Origin: JAKAWQ01 sp035549615
GTDB taxonomy: Bacteria > Pseudomonadota > Alphaproteobacteria > Acetobacterales > Acetobacteraceae
Assembly: GCA_035549615.1 (NCBI GenBank)
Contig: DASZQO010000019.1
Location: 1-13,051, forward strand
Direction: 5' to 3'
Length of the DNA: 13,051 nucleotides
The notes under the pieces are model-generated. The model searched no databases, had not been told where the DNA came from, and saw only the letters and a list, made by a program, of their open reading frames with translations. The stretch's first letter is position 1. Each line of letters begins with the position of its first letter. The position numbers and the translations under genes were made by a program. Of this stretch, positions 5,018-12,366 are shown in pieces.

Positions 5018-6646
5018 TCAAAACGTCGAAATCGTGACCTCCTTGCTCGTCAGGAACTCGAGCAGCGCGGGCTGGCCACGCTCGGTCGCGGCGATTCCGC
5101 GCTTGATCGCTGGCACGATCTCCTCGGGCCGGTCCACCCGCTCGCCATAGCCGCCAAAGGCCCGCGCCATCGCCGCATAATCCCCGGAAATATCGGTCGC
5201 GCGGTATTTCTCGGTCGAGACGGGCATCACCTTGAGCTCGATCGCCATCGAGAAATTGTTGAGCAGGATGGATAGAATCGGGATCCGTTCGCGCACCGCC
5301 GTCTCGAAATCCATGCCCGTGAAGCCGATCGCCGCATCGCCCCAGAGATTGATGCAGAGCTTCTCTGGTGCGGCGAGCTTCGCCCCCATCGCCAGCCCGA
5401 GCCCGTAGCCGAGCTGAGTCGTCTTGCCCCAGCCAATATAGGAAAGCGGCGTCGGCGAGACCCAGAACGGTGAGAGCTGATCGCGCGGGCTTCCGGCATC
5501 GTGCGTGATCACCGTTCGCGCCCGATCGACCGTATGGGCGAGGTCCCAGATTACCCGATAGGGTGAGAGCGGCGTTTCGTTCGCGGTGAGGCGCGGCAGC
5601 CATTGCGCCATCCATTCCGCGCGCACCGCGGCGATCTCGGAAGCCACCGGCGCCGGATCGCGCCGCTGCGGCAGCAGGTCCTCGAGCGCTGCATTGAGCG
5701 CGGCGAGCGTCAGCGCCGCATCGCCGGCGAGCGCATCGGCGATCGGCACATCCTTGCCAAGATCGTTCGGATCAAGCGTCGCCTGGATGATCGTTTTTCC
5801 CTTCGGCATCGCCACGCCGAAATTCGTCTCGGTGAAGCTGCAGCCGATCCCGAAGATCACGTCCGCGTTGGCAAGGAAATCGTGCACCATCTTCGGAATC
5901 GCCCGCCCACCGGAACCGAGTGAGAGCGGATGATCCTCGGGAAAGGCGCTCTTGCCCTGAAGGCTCGTCGTCACCGGGGCGGCGAGCCGCTCGGCGAGCT
6001 TTTTCAGCTCCTCCCAGCCGCGCGCGTAATGCACGCCCTGGCCGGCATAGATCACCAGGCGTTTCGCCTCGGCGAGCTTTTTCGCGACCCGCTCGACCGC
6101 CTGCGGATCGGGGCCGGTGCGGGTCGCCGGCACCGGCGCGTACTCGAACCCGTCCGGGATCTCCTCGGCAAAGATGTCGTTCGGGATCTCCACCAGCACC
6201 GGCCCGCCGCGGCCATTGCGCAGCCGCCCGAAGGCACGGCGGAACACGTTCGGGATTTCGCGCGCGCTGGTCAGCGGCTCCGCCCATTTCGTGATATGCG
6301 CGAAATTGGCCACTGCATTGAAGTTGGGCGGGACATGCGCGATGCGCCGTGGATAGCCCATCGGCAGCACCAGGATCGGCGCGGACTCGCCAAAAGCCTG
6401 GGCGACGCCGCCGAAGGCATTCTCCGTGCCCGGCCCGTGCTGCATGGCGAAGACGCCCGGGTTCGCCCCGGAGGACAGCCGGGCCATCGCGTCGGCCATA
6501 TGCAACCCGATCCGTTCCTGGCGAACGATGACCGGGCGGATATCCGCCCGCGCCGCATGTTCCAGCACGTGATTCACCGGATAGCCGATGATGGTGCGGA
6601 TTCCCTCGCGCCTCAGGATTTCCGCGACCGCGTCGCCCGCCTTCAT
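5018..6646 (-). CDS. ThDP-dependent enzyme, acetolactate synthase large-subunit-like
   Basis: This 542-residue protein has the three-domain plan of the ThDP decarboxylase/synthase family. The N-terminal Pyr domain carries the cofactor-activating Glu44 (VRQERIGLHMADA) and HGPGTENAFGG (70-80). The middle Rossmann domain carries VIYAGQGVHYARG (198-210) and GIGCSFTETNFG (266-277). The C-terminal PP domain has GDA (436-438), 24 residues, then NN (463-464), binding Mg-ThDP. The third motif residue is Ala where GDG is usual; GDA and GDS variants occur in the family. No FAD-linked specificity is evident, so true acetolactate synthase is unlikely. A decarboxylase, carboligase or C-C hydrolase acting on a 2-oxo or dicarbonyl acid is possible. 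The start ATG has an AAGGAAAGGA-type site upstream. It is the last gene of the minus-strand operon, 51 bases after the dehydrogenase, and probably acts on that enzyme's substrate or product. Confidence 0.85.
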   Translation of the reverse strand: MKAGDAVAEILRREGIRTIIGYPVNHVLEHAARADIRPVIVRQERIGLHMADAMARLSSGANPGVFAMQHGPGTENAFGGVAQAFGESAPILVLPMGYPRRIAHVPPNFNAVANFAHITKWAEPLTSAREIPNVFRRAFGRLRNGRGGPVLVEIPNDIFAEEIPDGFEYAPVPATRTGPDPQAVERVAKKLAEAKRLVIYAGQGVHYARGWEELKKLAERLAAPVTTSLQGKSAFPEDHPLSLGSGGRAIPKMVHDFLANADVIFGIGCSFTETNFGVAMPKGKTIIQATLDPNDLGKDVPIADALAGDAALTLAALNAALEDLLPQRRDPAPVASEIAAVRAEWMAQWLPRLTANETPLSPYRVIWDLAHTVDRARTVITHDAGSPRDQLSPFWVSPTPLSYIGWGKTTQLGYGLGLAMGAKLAAPEKLCINLWGDAAIGFTGMDFETAVRERIPILSILLNNFSMAIELKVMPVSTEKYRATDISGDYAAMARAFGGYGERVDRPEEIVPAIKRGIAATERGQPALLEFLTSKEVTISTF

Positions 6647-6697
6647 ATCGTTTTCCTTTCCTTCCCGGCTTCCTGTCTGGCTCCGTTCGGCGGACCG

Positions 6698-7729
6698 TCA
6701 GCTATTGGGCCCACGCTCCATCGATTGTGGCTGCCAGCGAAGGAGCCCGGTGCTCGCGAGCACGGAGGGATTGACGCAGCTCATCGGCCAGCGCCCGGTG
6801 AGCACGAGGGCCAGTTCCTGGCCGACCCGCCGCCGTCGCACCGGATCGAAGCGCGCGGAGGCCGAGGCCACATGCGCCGTCAGGATCACATTGTCCATCT
6901 TGAGCAGGGGATTGTCCGCGGAAGGCGGTTCCGTCTCAAGCACGTCAAGCCCCGCGCCGGCGATCCAGCCCTGCTCCAGCGCCTTGATCAGCGCGGCCTC
7001 CTCCACTGTCGGGCCGCGGCCGGTATTGATGAAGAGCGCCGTTTTCTTCATCCGCCGGAAATGCTCCTCGCGCAGCATGTGCCGCGCATCCGGCGTCGCC
7101 GGCGCATGCATCGAGATGAAGTCGGATTTTTCGAGCACTTCCGTGAGGCTCGCAGGCTCGACACCATAGGGCGTCATCACCAGCTCCTCGACGAAGGGAT
7201 CATAGGCCAGCATGCGCAACCCGAACGGCCGCGCCCGCAGAGCGACCGCGCGGGCGACATGCCCGAAGGCGATGAAGCCGAGCGTCTGGCCGATCAGGCG
7301 GGGGATCTTGTAAAGAGCCGGCCGCCCTTCCTTCCATCGCCCGGTGCGGACCATCCGGTCCTGGACGACGAGATTGCGAAAGGTCGCGAGCAGGAGCGTC
7401 ATCGCATGGTCCGCCACCTCCTCGATGAAGGTGTCCGGCACGTTGGTGACCGGAATGCCGCGTGCCGTCGCGGCTGCGACATCGACCGAATCCACCCCGA
7501 CGCTGCCGAGCGTGATGACCTTGCAGCGCTCAAGCCGGTCGATGATCGTCCGGGTGATCGGAATTCCCTTGGCATAGAGGGCATCGGCGTCGCGCGCGAT
7601 GGCGATGAATTCCTGCGCGGTGGTCCCCGGCGCCTCGACGATCTCGGCATCGATGCGGGCGAGCGCTTCCATCTCGTAGCCGTAATCGCCGTCCGGCCCT
7701 GCCGGAGTCACCACCTTGAATCGTGCCAC
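6698..7729 (-). CDS. D-isomer-specific 2-hydroxyacid dehydrogenase (CtBP-like)
   Basis: This protein of about 343 residues should interconvert a D-2-hydroxyacid and its 2-oxoacid with NAD(H). The catalytic set is complete: Arg238 (NTGRG), Glu265 (LDVLETEP) and His286 (TAHVA). GSVGVDSVD (75-83) and the NVPDT.IEEVADHAMTLLL block are typical of the family. The nucleotide-binding loop reads LGFIAFGHVA (150-159), so the first and last Gly of GxGxxG are Ala; Asp177 after strand 2 favours NAD. I chose GTG at 7729 because GAGGGGAG lies about eight bases upstream and the protein then begins MARFKVV, directly at the first strand. A second GTG at 7768 in the same frame overlaps the permease stop as GTGA and would add 13 residues; it lacks a good ribosome site but would be coupled. 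It sits between the importer and the ThDP gene, suggesting a sugar-acid pathway step. Confidence 0.85.
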   Translation of the reverse strand: MARFKVVTPAGPDGDYGYEMEALARIDAEIVEAPGTTAQEFIAIARDADALYAKGIPITRTIIDRLERCKVITLGSVGVDSVDVAAATARGIPVTNVPDTFIEEVADHAMTLLLATFRNLVVQDRMVRTGRWKEGRPALYKIPRLIGQTLGFIAFGHVARAVALRARPFGLRMLAYDPFVEELVMTPYGVEPASLTEVLEKSDFISMHAPATPDARHMLREEHFRRMKKTALFINTGRGPTVEEAALIKALEQGWIAGAGLDVLETEPPSADNPLLKMDNVILTAHVASASARFDPVRRRRVGQELALVLTGRWPMSCVNPSVLASTGLLRWQPQSMERGPNS

Positions 7730-7764
7730 GCTTTTTCTCCCCTCTTGCTTGAGCGCCGCTTCAC

Positions 7765-8640
7765 TCACTCTTTCACCGCGCCGGTCAGGCTCGAAACATA
7801 ATATTCAGCAAACAGAGAATAGAACAGGGCCACCGGCACGGAGCCGAGCAGTGCACCGGCCATCAGCGACCCCCATTGATAGACATCGCCTGTCACCAGC
7901 TCGGTGAGAACCGCCACCGGCACGGTTTTCTCGGCGGTGGATTGGATGAAGGCGAGCGCATAGATGAACTCATTCCATGAGAGGGTGAAGGCAAAGATGC
8001 CCGCCGAGATCAGCCCGGGCAGCGAAAGCGGCAGCACAATCCGGCGCAGGATCTGCAGCCGCGAGGCGCCGTCGATCAGCGCGCATTCCTCGAGCTCATA
8101 CGGGATCGACTTGAAGTAGCCGATCAGGAGCCAGGTGCAGAACGGGATCAGGAAGGTCGGGTAGGTGAGGATCAGGGAGATCGGGCTGTTATAGAGTCCG
8201 AACCGGACGATCATCGTCGCGAGCGGAATGAAAAGGATCGTCGGCGGCACCAGATAGGCGAGATAGATCGCAAGCGCCACCTGCGTTGAACCGCGGAAGC
8301 GCAGCCGCTCGATCGCGTAGGCGGCGAGCACGCTGCAAAAGAGCGAGAGGACCGTCGCGCCGACCGCGACCGTGATCGTGATCAGCATCCAGCGCGGGAA
8401 CTGGGTGTGGAAGAGAAGCACATCGAAATTGTGCAGGGTCGGCGAATGTATCCAGAACGGACTATAATCCTTGTAATCCTCCATCTCCGAGTCCGGCTTG
8501 AACGCCGTGATCGTCATCCAGTAGAAAGGAAAAAGCAGGATGATCACAAAAAGGGCGAGCGGCACATAAACCGTCACCACCCGCCGTGCCCGGGAATCCC
8601 AGGAGAGAGGTTCGGTCCCGCCGGCGGACGTTTCGCTCAT
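7765..8640 (-). CDS. CUT1-family carbohydrate ABC transporter permease (MalG type)
   Basis: This inner-membrane permease of 291 residues is half of the CUT1 channel. It has a short cytoplasmic N-terminus, a first helix at about 22-42, a large periplasmic loop containing the PFWIHSPTLHNF stretch, and further helices in the six-helix MalG plan. The EAA loop, which docks on the ATPase, reads EECALIDGAS and onward (184-210), including LPLSLPGL. The C-terminus LTGAVKE is typical of MalG-type subunits. It pairs with the MalF-type permease encoded 24 bases upstream. No strong Shine-Dalgarno precedes its ATG. Its stop codon overlaps the upstream alternative GTG of the dehydrogenase gene. Confidence 0.93.
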   Translation of the reverse strand: MSETSAGGTEPLSWDSRARRVVTVYVPLALFVIILLFPFYWMTITAFKPDSEMEDYKDYSPFWIHSPTLHNFDVLLFHTQFPRWMLITITVAVGATVLSLFCSVLAAYAIERLRFRGSTQVALAIYLAYLVPPTILFIPLATMIVRFGLYNSPISLILTYPTFLIPFCTWLLIGYFKSIPYELEECALIDGASRLQILRRIVLPLSLPGLISAGIFAFTLSWNEFIYALAFIQSTAEKTVPVAVLTELVTGDVYQWGSLMAGALLGSVPVALFYSLFAEYYVSSLTGAVKE

Positions 8641-8664
8641 GAGTTGTCACGCATAGGCAAGCCA

Positions 8665-9636
8665 TCAATCATTGGCCGGGCCCTGCTGCCATTTTCGTCT
8701 TGCCAAGCCGAAATAGTTGAGCGCGGTGAGCGCTATCAGGAACGGGATCATCGCGATCGCGATTGCCGCTCCCTGGCCAAGCTGCGAGCCCGGGATCGCG
8801 ACCTGATAGGCCAATGTTGCCATGATCTGGGTGGTGTTGAAGGGCCCGCCATTGGTGATCGCGTAGACGAGCTGGAAGTCCGAGAAGGTAAAGAGGGTAG
8901 ATAGCGTGAGCGCAACCGAAAGGATCGGCATCAGCATCGGTACGGTGATGAAGCGGAAGCGCTGCCAGGAACTTGCGCCATCCAGCAGCGCCGCCTCGTA
9001 GAGCGAGGGCGGGATCGTCTGCAGCCCGGCGAGCGTGATGACGGCGACGAAGGGAATGCCGCGCCAGACATTGGCCGCGACCAGCGACCAGCGTGCGGGC
9101 CAGGCGGACCCCAGGAAGTCGATATAGGTTGAACGCAGATGCAGCACATTCACGAGGATATAGGAGATGATCGAGAATTGCGGCGAATACATCCACCACC
9201 AGACGATCGCCGAGAGGACGGTCGGCACGATCCAGGGCAGCAGAACGATGGCGCGCAGGAACGCCTTGAACGGCAGGTGATGGTTGAGCAGCAGCGCAAG
9301 CCAGAGGCCAAGCGAGAATTTTCCGACCGTCGCCGCCGCGGTGTAGAAGATCGTGTTGAAGACCGCGAGCTCAAACACCGGATCGTTCGCGATCGAGACG
9401 AAATTGGCAAGCCCGACGAAGTGGCCGCGCTGGCCGATCGTCGAATCCGTGAGGGCAAGCCAGAACCCGAGCGCAAGCGGGTAGGTGAGAAAGACAACGA
9501 GAAGGCCGACCGCGGGGGCGAGGCAGAGCCCGATCAGGAATGGCCGGGCATTGAAGAGCCGTGCGAGCCAGCTCTCGCGCCGCCGCTCCGGCCGCCAGGC
9601 CGCGACCGCATCCGCCTTTTCAACGGCAATGTCCAT
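8665..9636 (-). CDS. CUT1-family carbohydrate ABC transporter permease (MalF/UgpA type)
   Basis: This inner-membrane permease of 323 residues is the partner of the MalG-type subunit. After a basic cytoplasmic N-terminus of about 30 residues come six expected membrane helices; the first is at about 33-55 and there is a Trp-rich one (IVWWWMY) at about 144-150. The EAA loop is SLYEAALLDGAS and onward (211-237), contacting the ATPase. There is no large periplasmic P2 domain as in E. coli MalF, so it is closer to the UgpA/LacF size class. The ATG is preceded by GGGAGGA at good spacing. The binding-protein gene lies 104 bases upstream, with two hairpins between. Confidence 0.93.
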   Translation of the reverse strand: MDIAVEKADAVAAWRPERRRESWLARLFNARPFLIGLCLAPAVGLLVVFLTYPLALGFWLALTDSTIGQRGHFVGLANFVSIANDPVFELAVFNTIFYTAAATVGKFSLGLWLALLLNHHLPFKAFLRAIVLLPWIVPTVLSAIVWWWMYSPQFSIISYILVNVLHLRSTYIDFLGSAWPARWSLVAANVWRGIPFVAVITLAGLQTIPPSLYEAALLDGASSWQRFRFITVPMLMPILSVALTLSTLFTFSDFQLVYAITNGGPFNTTQIMATLAYQVAIPGSQLGQGAAIAIAMIPFLIALTALNYFGLARRKWQQGPAND

Positions 9637-9680
9637 GCCGTCCTCCCGCCCGCACCGGGCCCGATCTTTGCGGCCGAAGC

Positions 9681-9728
9681 TGACAGTGCGCTGTCATTGC
9701 CGCGAGAGCGGGGCTTCGACTTCTCTCG
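9681..9728 (-). promoter_or_regulatory. Two stem-loops between the binding-protein and permease genes
   Basis: In the 104-base gap between the binding-protein stop and the MalF-type start, TGACAG (9681-9686) pairs with CTGTCA (9691-9696) over 4 nt, and CGAGAG (9703-9708) pairs with CTCTCG (9723-9728) over 14 nt. Neither is followed by a T-run on the minus strand. Stem-loops in this position, after malE-like genes, are known to stabilise the binding-protein message or reduce read-through into permease genes, so that the binding protein outnumbers the membrane parts. That role here is inference. Confidence 0.4.
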
Positions 9729-9740
9729 GCGACAGGCCCC

Positions 9741-11099
9741 TCATCCAGGATAATAGCGCTTCGCCTGGCTGGCCGCGAACCGCGCGGCTGAGGTGGCGGA
9801 GGCATTGCCCGTTGCCACCCTGGCGAACATGTCAACGATGATGTAATTGGCCGAGAGGGCGCTGGAATTGGCGCCGATCGGACCCTTGTAGCCATCATAA
9901 TACGGCGTGTTCATGCCGAATTTGTACGCAGCGATCTTCGGATCGCTGTCCCAGAAGCCCATCTTGGCATAGGCCTTGAGCGGTTCCGACCAGTAGCCGA
10001 GGCAACTTGCAAGCCAGGGACCATATTGCGGCGCTTCCATCATGAAACGGAGATATTCCTTGGCCGCATTCGGATATTTCGTGTGCCGGAAAACCATGCC
10101 GTTCACGACCAGTGCCGAGAGCGGTGCCTGTGTGGCGAAGCCGAACGGCGGCAGCGTATTGTTGGTATCCGCGGCGATTGCCCTGAGCTTGGGATCGGAG
10201 GAATTCTTGAGCACGAAATAGATTGAGACGCCGTTATAGGTTAGCGAGATCTCCCCGGCGATGAAGGCCTGGTTGTTGCTGGCGTCGTTCCAGGACGTAA
10301 CGCCCGAGATCATGGTCGGGTAAAGTTCCTTGGCGTAGTTCAAGGCATTGATGGTCGCCTGGGAATCGAGCGCCACCCTGCCATGCTCGTCGATCGCGTA
10401 GGCGCCATGGGACCACAGCAGCCAGTTGCAGAACCCGTTGGCGTCGCCCACGGCATGGCCGAGCGAGAAGCCGCACGGATGCCCGATCTGCTTGAGCTTC
10501 TGGCATAGCGTGAGGAACTGGTTGAGGTCGTTCGGGATCGTATCGAACCCCGCTTCCTTCACCCACGAGATGCGATAGACGGCGGGCCCGCTCGACCCGC
10601 CGAGCGGAATCGAGATCCATTGCTTGCCGCCGCTGCCCCACTTGGTGCCATACACCGTCGCGAGATCGAACCAGCCGCCATATTTGGCGCCGAGATACTC
10701 CCCGAGATCGCTGAGATCGATGAGCTTGCTCGCGTAGATCTGCGGATCGGCGCTCCAGCCGATGATGATGTCTGGCCCGGCGCCGGTATTGGCGGTGACC
10801 GCTGTCTGCGGGCGAAGCTGTTCCCAACTGATGAAGTCAAGCTCGACGGAAATGCCCGTCGTCTCGGTGAACTTCTTGGTATTTGCGCGGAAGTATGTCT
10901 CGTCCGGATCGACGAACTTCGCCGGCCGCAGCACCTTGAGGCTTGCCCCCTTTTCGATCGCGAAGGCTGGTGGTTTGACGTCTGCGACCGGAACACCCGC
11001 TTCCATTGTCTGGGCGCGCCCTGCCGGACCGAGCAGGGTTGCACCCCCGAGCGCGCCCGCGCCCAGCACCAGCGATTGGCGGCGTGTCAAATGGTCCAT
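9741..11099 (-). CDS. CUT1-family ABC transporter solute-binding protein, Tat-exported
   Basis: This periplasmic extracellular solute-binding protein (SBP_bac_1 type) has about 452 residues. I chose ATG at 11099 because GGAGG (11110-11114) lies ten bases upstream and the protein then begins with a classical Tat signal: TRRQSLVLGAGALGG, a hydrophobic core and a likely cut after GRA (residue 29). An earlier in-frame start at 11138 would add 13 residues without improving the signal. Family features include the strand GISVELDFISWEQL, GAGPDIIIGW, the LIDLSDLGEYL stretch, and the C-terminal region with YPNAAKEYLRFMM and the hinge-side WSEPLKAY. It carries no lipobox Cys. Tat export implies folding in the cytoplasm before secretion. 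It supplies substrate to the two permeases downstream; the ligand is probably a carbohydrate or sugar-derived acid or polyol. Confidence 0.9.
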   Translation of the reverse strand: MDHLTRRQSLVLGAGALGGATLLGPAGRAQTMEAGVPVADVKPPAFAIEKGASLKVLRPAKFVDPDETYFRANTKKFTETTGISVELDFISWEQLRPQTAVTANTGAGPDIIIGWSADPQIYASKLIDLSDLGEYLGAKYGGWFDLATVYGTKWGSGGKQWISIPLGGSSGPAVYRISWVKEAGFDTIPNDLNQFLTLCQKLKQIGHPCGFSLGHAVGDANGFCNWLLWSHGAYAIDEHGRVALDSQATINALNYAKELYPTMISGVTSWNDASNNQAFIAGEISLTYNGVSIYFVLKNSSDPKLRAIAADTNNTLPPFGFATQAPLSALVVNGMVFRHTKYPNAAKEYLRFMMEAPQYGPWLASCLGYWSEPLKAYAKMGFWDSDPKIAAYKFGMNTPYYDGYKGPIGANSSALSANYIIVDMFARVATGNASATSAARFAASQAKRYYPG

Positions 11100-11158
11100 T
11101 TTTGCATTTCCTCCTCGAGCCCTGGCCTTTTCGGTCAATCCCGCGCCGTGGTGGCGTG

Positions 11159-11186
11159 ATCATTTCCGCGCATGCGGCCTTCTCAA
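11159..11186 (-). promoter_or_regulatory. Weak candidate internal promoter before the binding-protein gene
   Basis: In the 203-base gap between the ATPase stop and the binding-protein start, the minus strand has TTGAGA (11186-11181) and AATGAT (11164-11159) separated by 16 bases. These match 5 of 6 and 4 of 6 consensus bases. Transcription would begin near 11152, leaving a leader of about 50 bases. The gap is the largest in the minus-strand operon, so separate expression of the binding protein is plausible. I see no convincing terminator after the ATPase gene. Confidence 0.25.
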
Positions 11187-11302
11187 CGGTGCGTGGATGC
11201 GACGCCCGCACTCCCGCAAAGCCTAACTTCAGCCGGGCATTCCCGCAACCCGCGCCATGCTTCGCCCGATTGTCGCGGTATTTTCTCCGAACTTTCATCC
11301 CC

Positions 11303-12358
11303 TCAGAGCCGCAGGGCGCTTTCGCGGTCGAACAGGTGTACGTTGCGCGGATCGACCGAGATGCCGATCGTCTCCCCGGGGCGGGCGGCCAGCCGCTCGC
11401 GCAGTACGGCGATGACCGCGCACCCGGAGACTTGGCCGATGATCTGCGTCTCCGAGCCGGTCGGCTCGATCACCTGCACGATGAGCGGCAATCCGTCAGC
11501 CGCCAGCATCATGTGTTCCGGCCGCACGCCATAGCTCGCGGCGCGGCCCGCAAGCGCTCGCGCGGATGCGGCGGCAAGGGGCCAGACCACGCCGTTCTCG
11601 GCGCGGAACCCGCTCGGTTCGATTGTACCGGGGAAGACGTTCATTGCCGGGCTGCCGATGAAACCGGCCACGAAGAGGTTCGCGGGCCGGTCATAAAGGG
11701 TGAGCGGATCACCGATCTGCTCGACATGGCCGGCGCGCATCACCACGATCTTGTCAGCCATCGTCATCGCCTCGATCTGGTCGTGCGTGACATAGACGGT
11801 CGTGGTCTTGAGCCGTTGATGCAGATCCTTGATCTCGGCGCGCATTTGCACCCGGAGCTTGGCATCGAGGTTGGAAAGCGGTTCATCGAAGAGGAACACT
11901 TTCGGGTCACGCACGATCGCCCGGCCCATGGCAACGCGCTGGCGCTGCCCGCCCGAAAGCTGGCGCGGATAGCGGTCCAGATAGTCGGCAAGGCCCAGGA
12001 TCGCCGCCGCCCGCGCCACCCGCCCTTCGATCACGTTGCGCGGCGCCTTGGCCAGCCTGAGCGAGAAGGCCATGTTCTCGCGCACCGTCATATGCGGATA
12101 GAGCGCGTAGTTCTGGAACACCATGGCGATATCGCGCTCTTTCGGCGGCAGCCGGTTGACGACCTGGCCGTCGATCGCGATCTCGCCGCCGCTGATGTTT
12201 TCGAGGCCGGCGATCATGCGCAAAAGCGTCGTCTTGCCGCAGCCCGAGGGCCCGACCAGGACGACGAACGCCCCATCCTCGATCTCGACATCGACCCCGT
12301 GGATGACCTCGACCGGGCCGAAGGATTTGCGCACACCACGGAGCGAGACGTCGGGCAT
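11303..12358 (-). CDS. CUT1-family ABC transporter ATP-binding protein (MalK/UgpC type)
   Basis: This 351-residue ATPase energises the CUT1 importer. Its motifs are Walker A GPSGCGKT (36-43), Q-loop Gln82 in FQNYALYPHMTV, signature LSGGQ (134-138), Walker B VFLFDE (154-159) and switch His192 (VTHDQIEAM). After about residue 235 comes the TOBE-containing C-terminal regulatory domain of MalK-like proteins, with NVFPGTIE and GVRPEH as markers and a family-like ending. The length is normal for the family. Only one ATPase gene is visible, so a homodimer should serve both permeases. The start lies eight bases after the enolase-superfamily gene, so the two are cotranscribed. GAGG lies about 12 bases before the ATG, slightly far. 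Confidence 0.94.
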   Translation of the reverse strand: MPDVSLRGVRKSFGPVEVIHGVDVEIEDGAFVVLVGPSGCGKTTLLRMIAGLENISGGEIAIDGQVVNRLPPKERDIAMVFQNYALYPHMTVRENMAFSLRLAKAPRNVIEGRVARAAAILGLADYLDRYPRQLSGGQRQRVAMGRAIVRDPKVFLFDEPLSNLDAKLRVQMRAEIKDLHQRLKTTTVYVTHDQIEAMTMADKIVVMRAGHVEQIGDPLTLYDRPANLFVAGFIGSPAMNVFPGTIEPSGFRAENGVVWPLAAASARALAGRAASYGVRPEHMMLAADGLPLIVQVIEPTGSETQIIGQVSGCAVIAVLRERLAARPGETIGISVDPRNVHLFDRESALRL

Positions 12359-12366
12359 CGCCGGGT

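Noticed and set aside
5930..7801. A 623-codon open frame on the plus strand across the ThDP and dehydrogenase genes
   Set aside because: It lies fully antisense to two genes with clear family motifs. Its translation is rich in Arg, His, Asp and Pro and has no domain, as expected when the complement of GC-biased codons is read.
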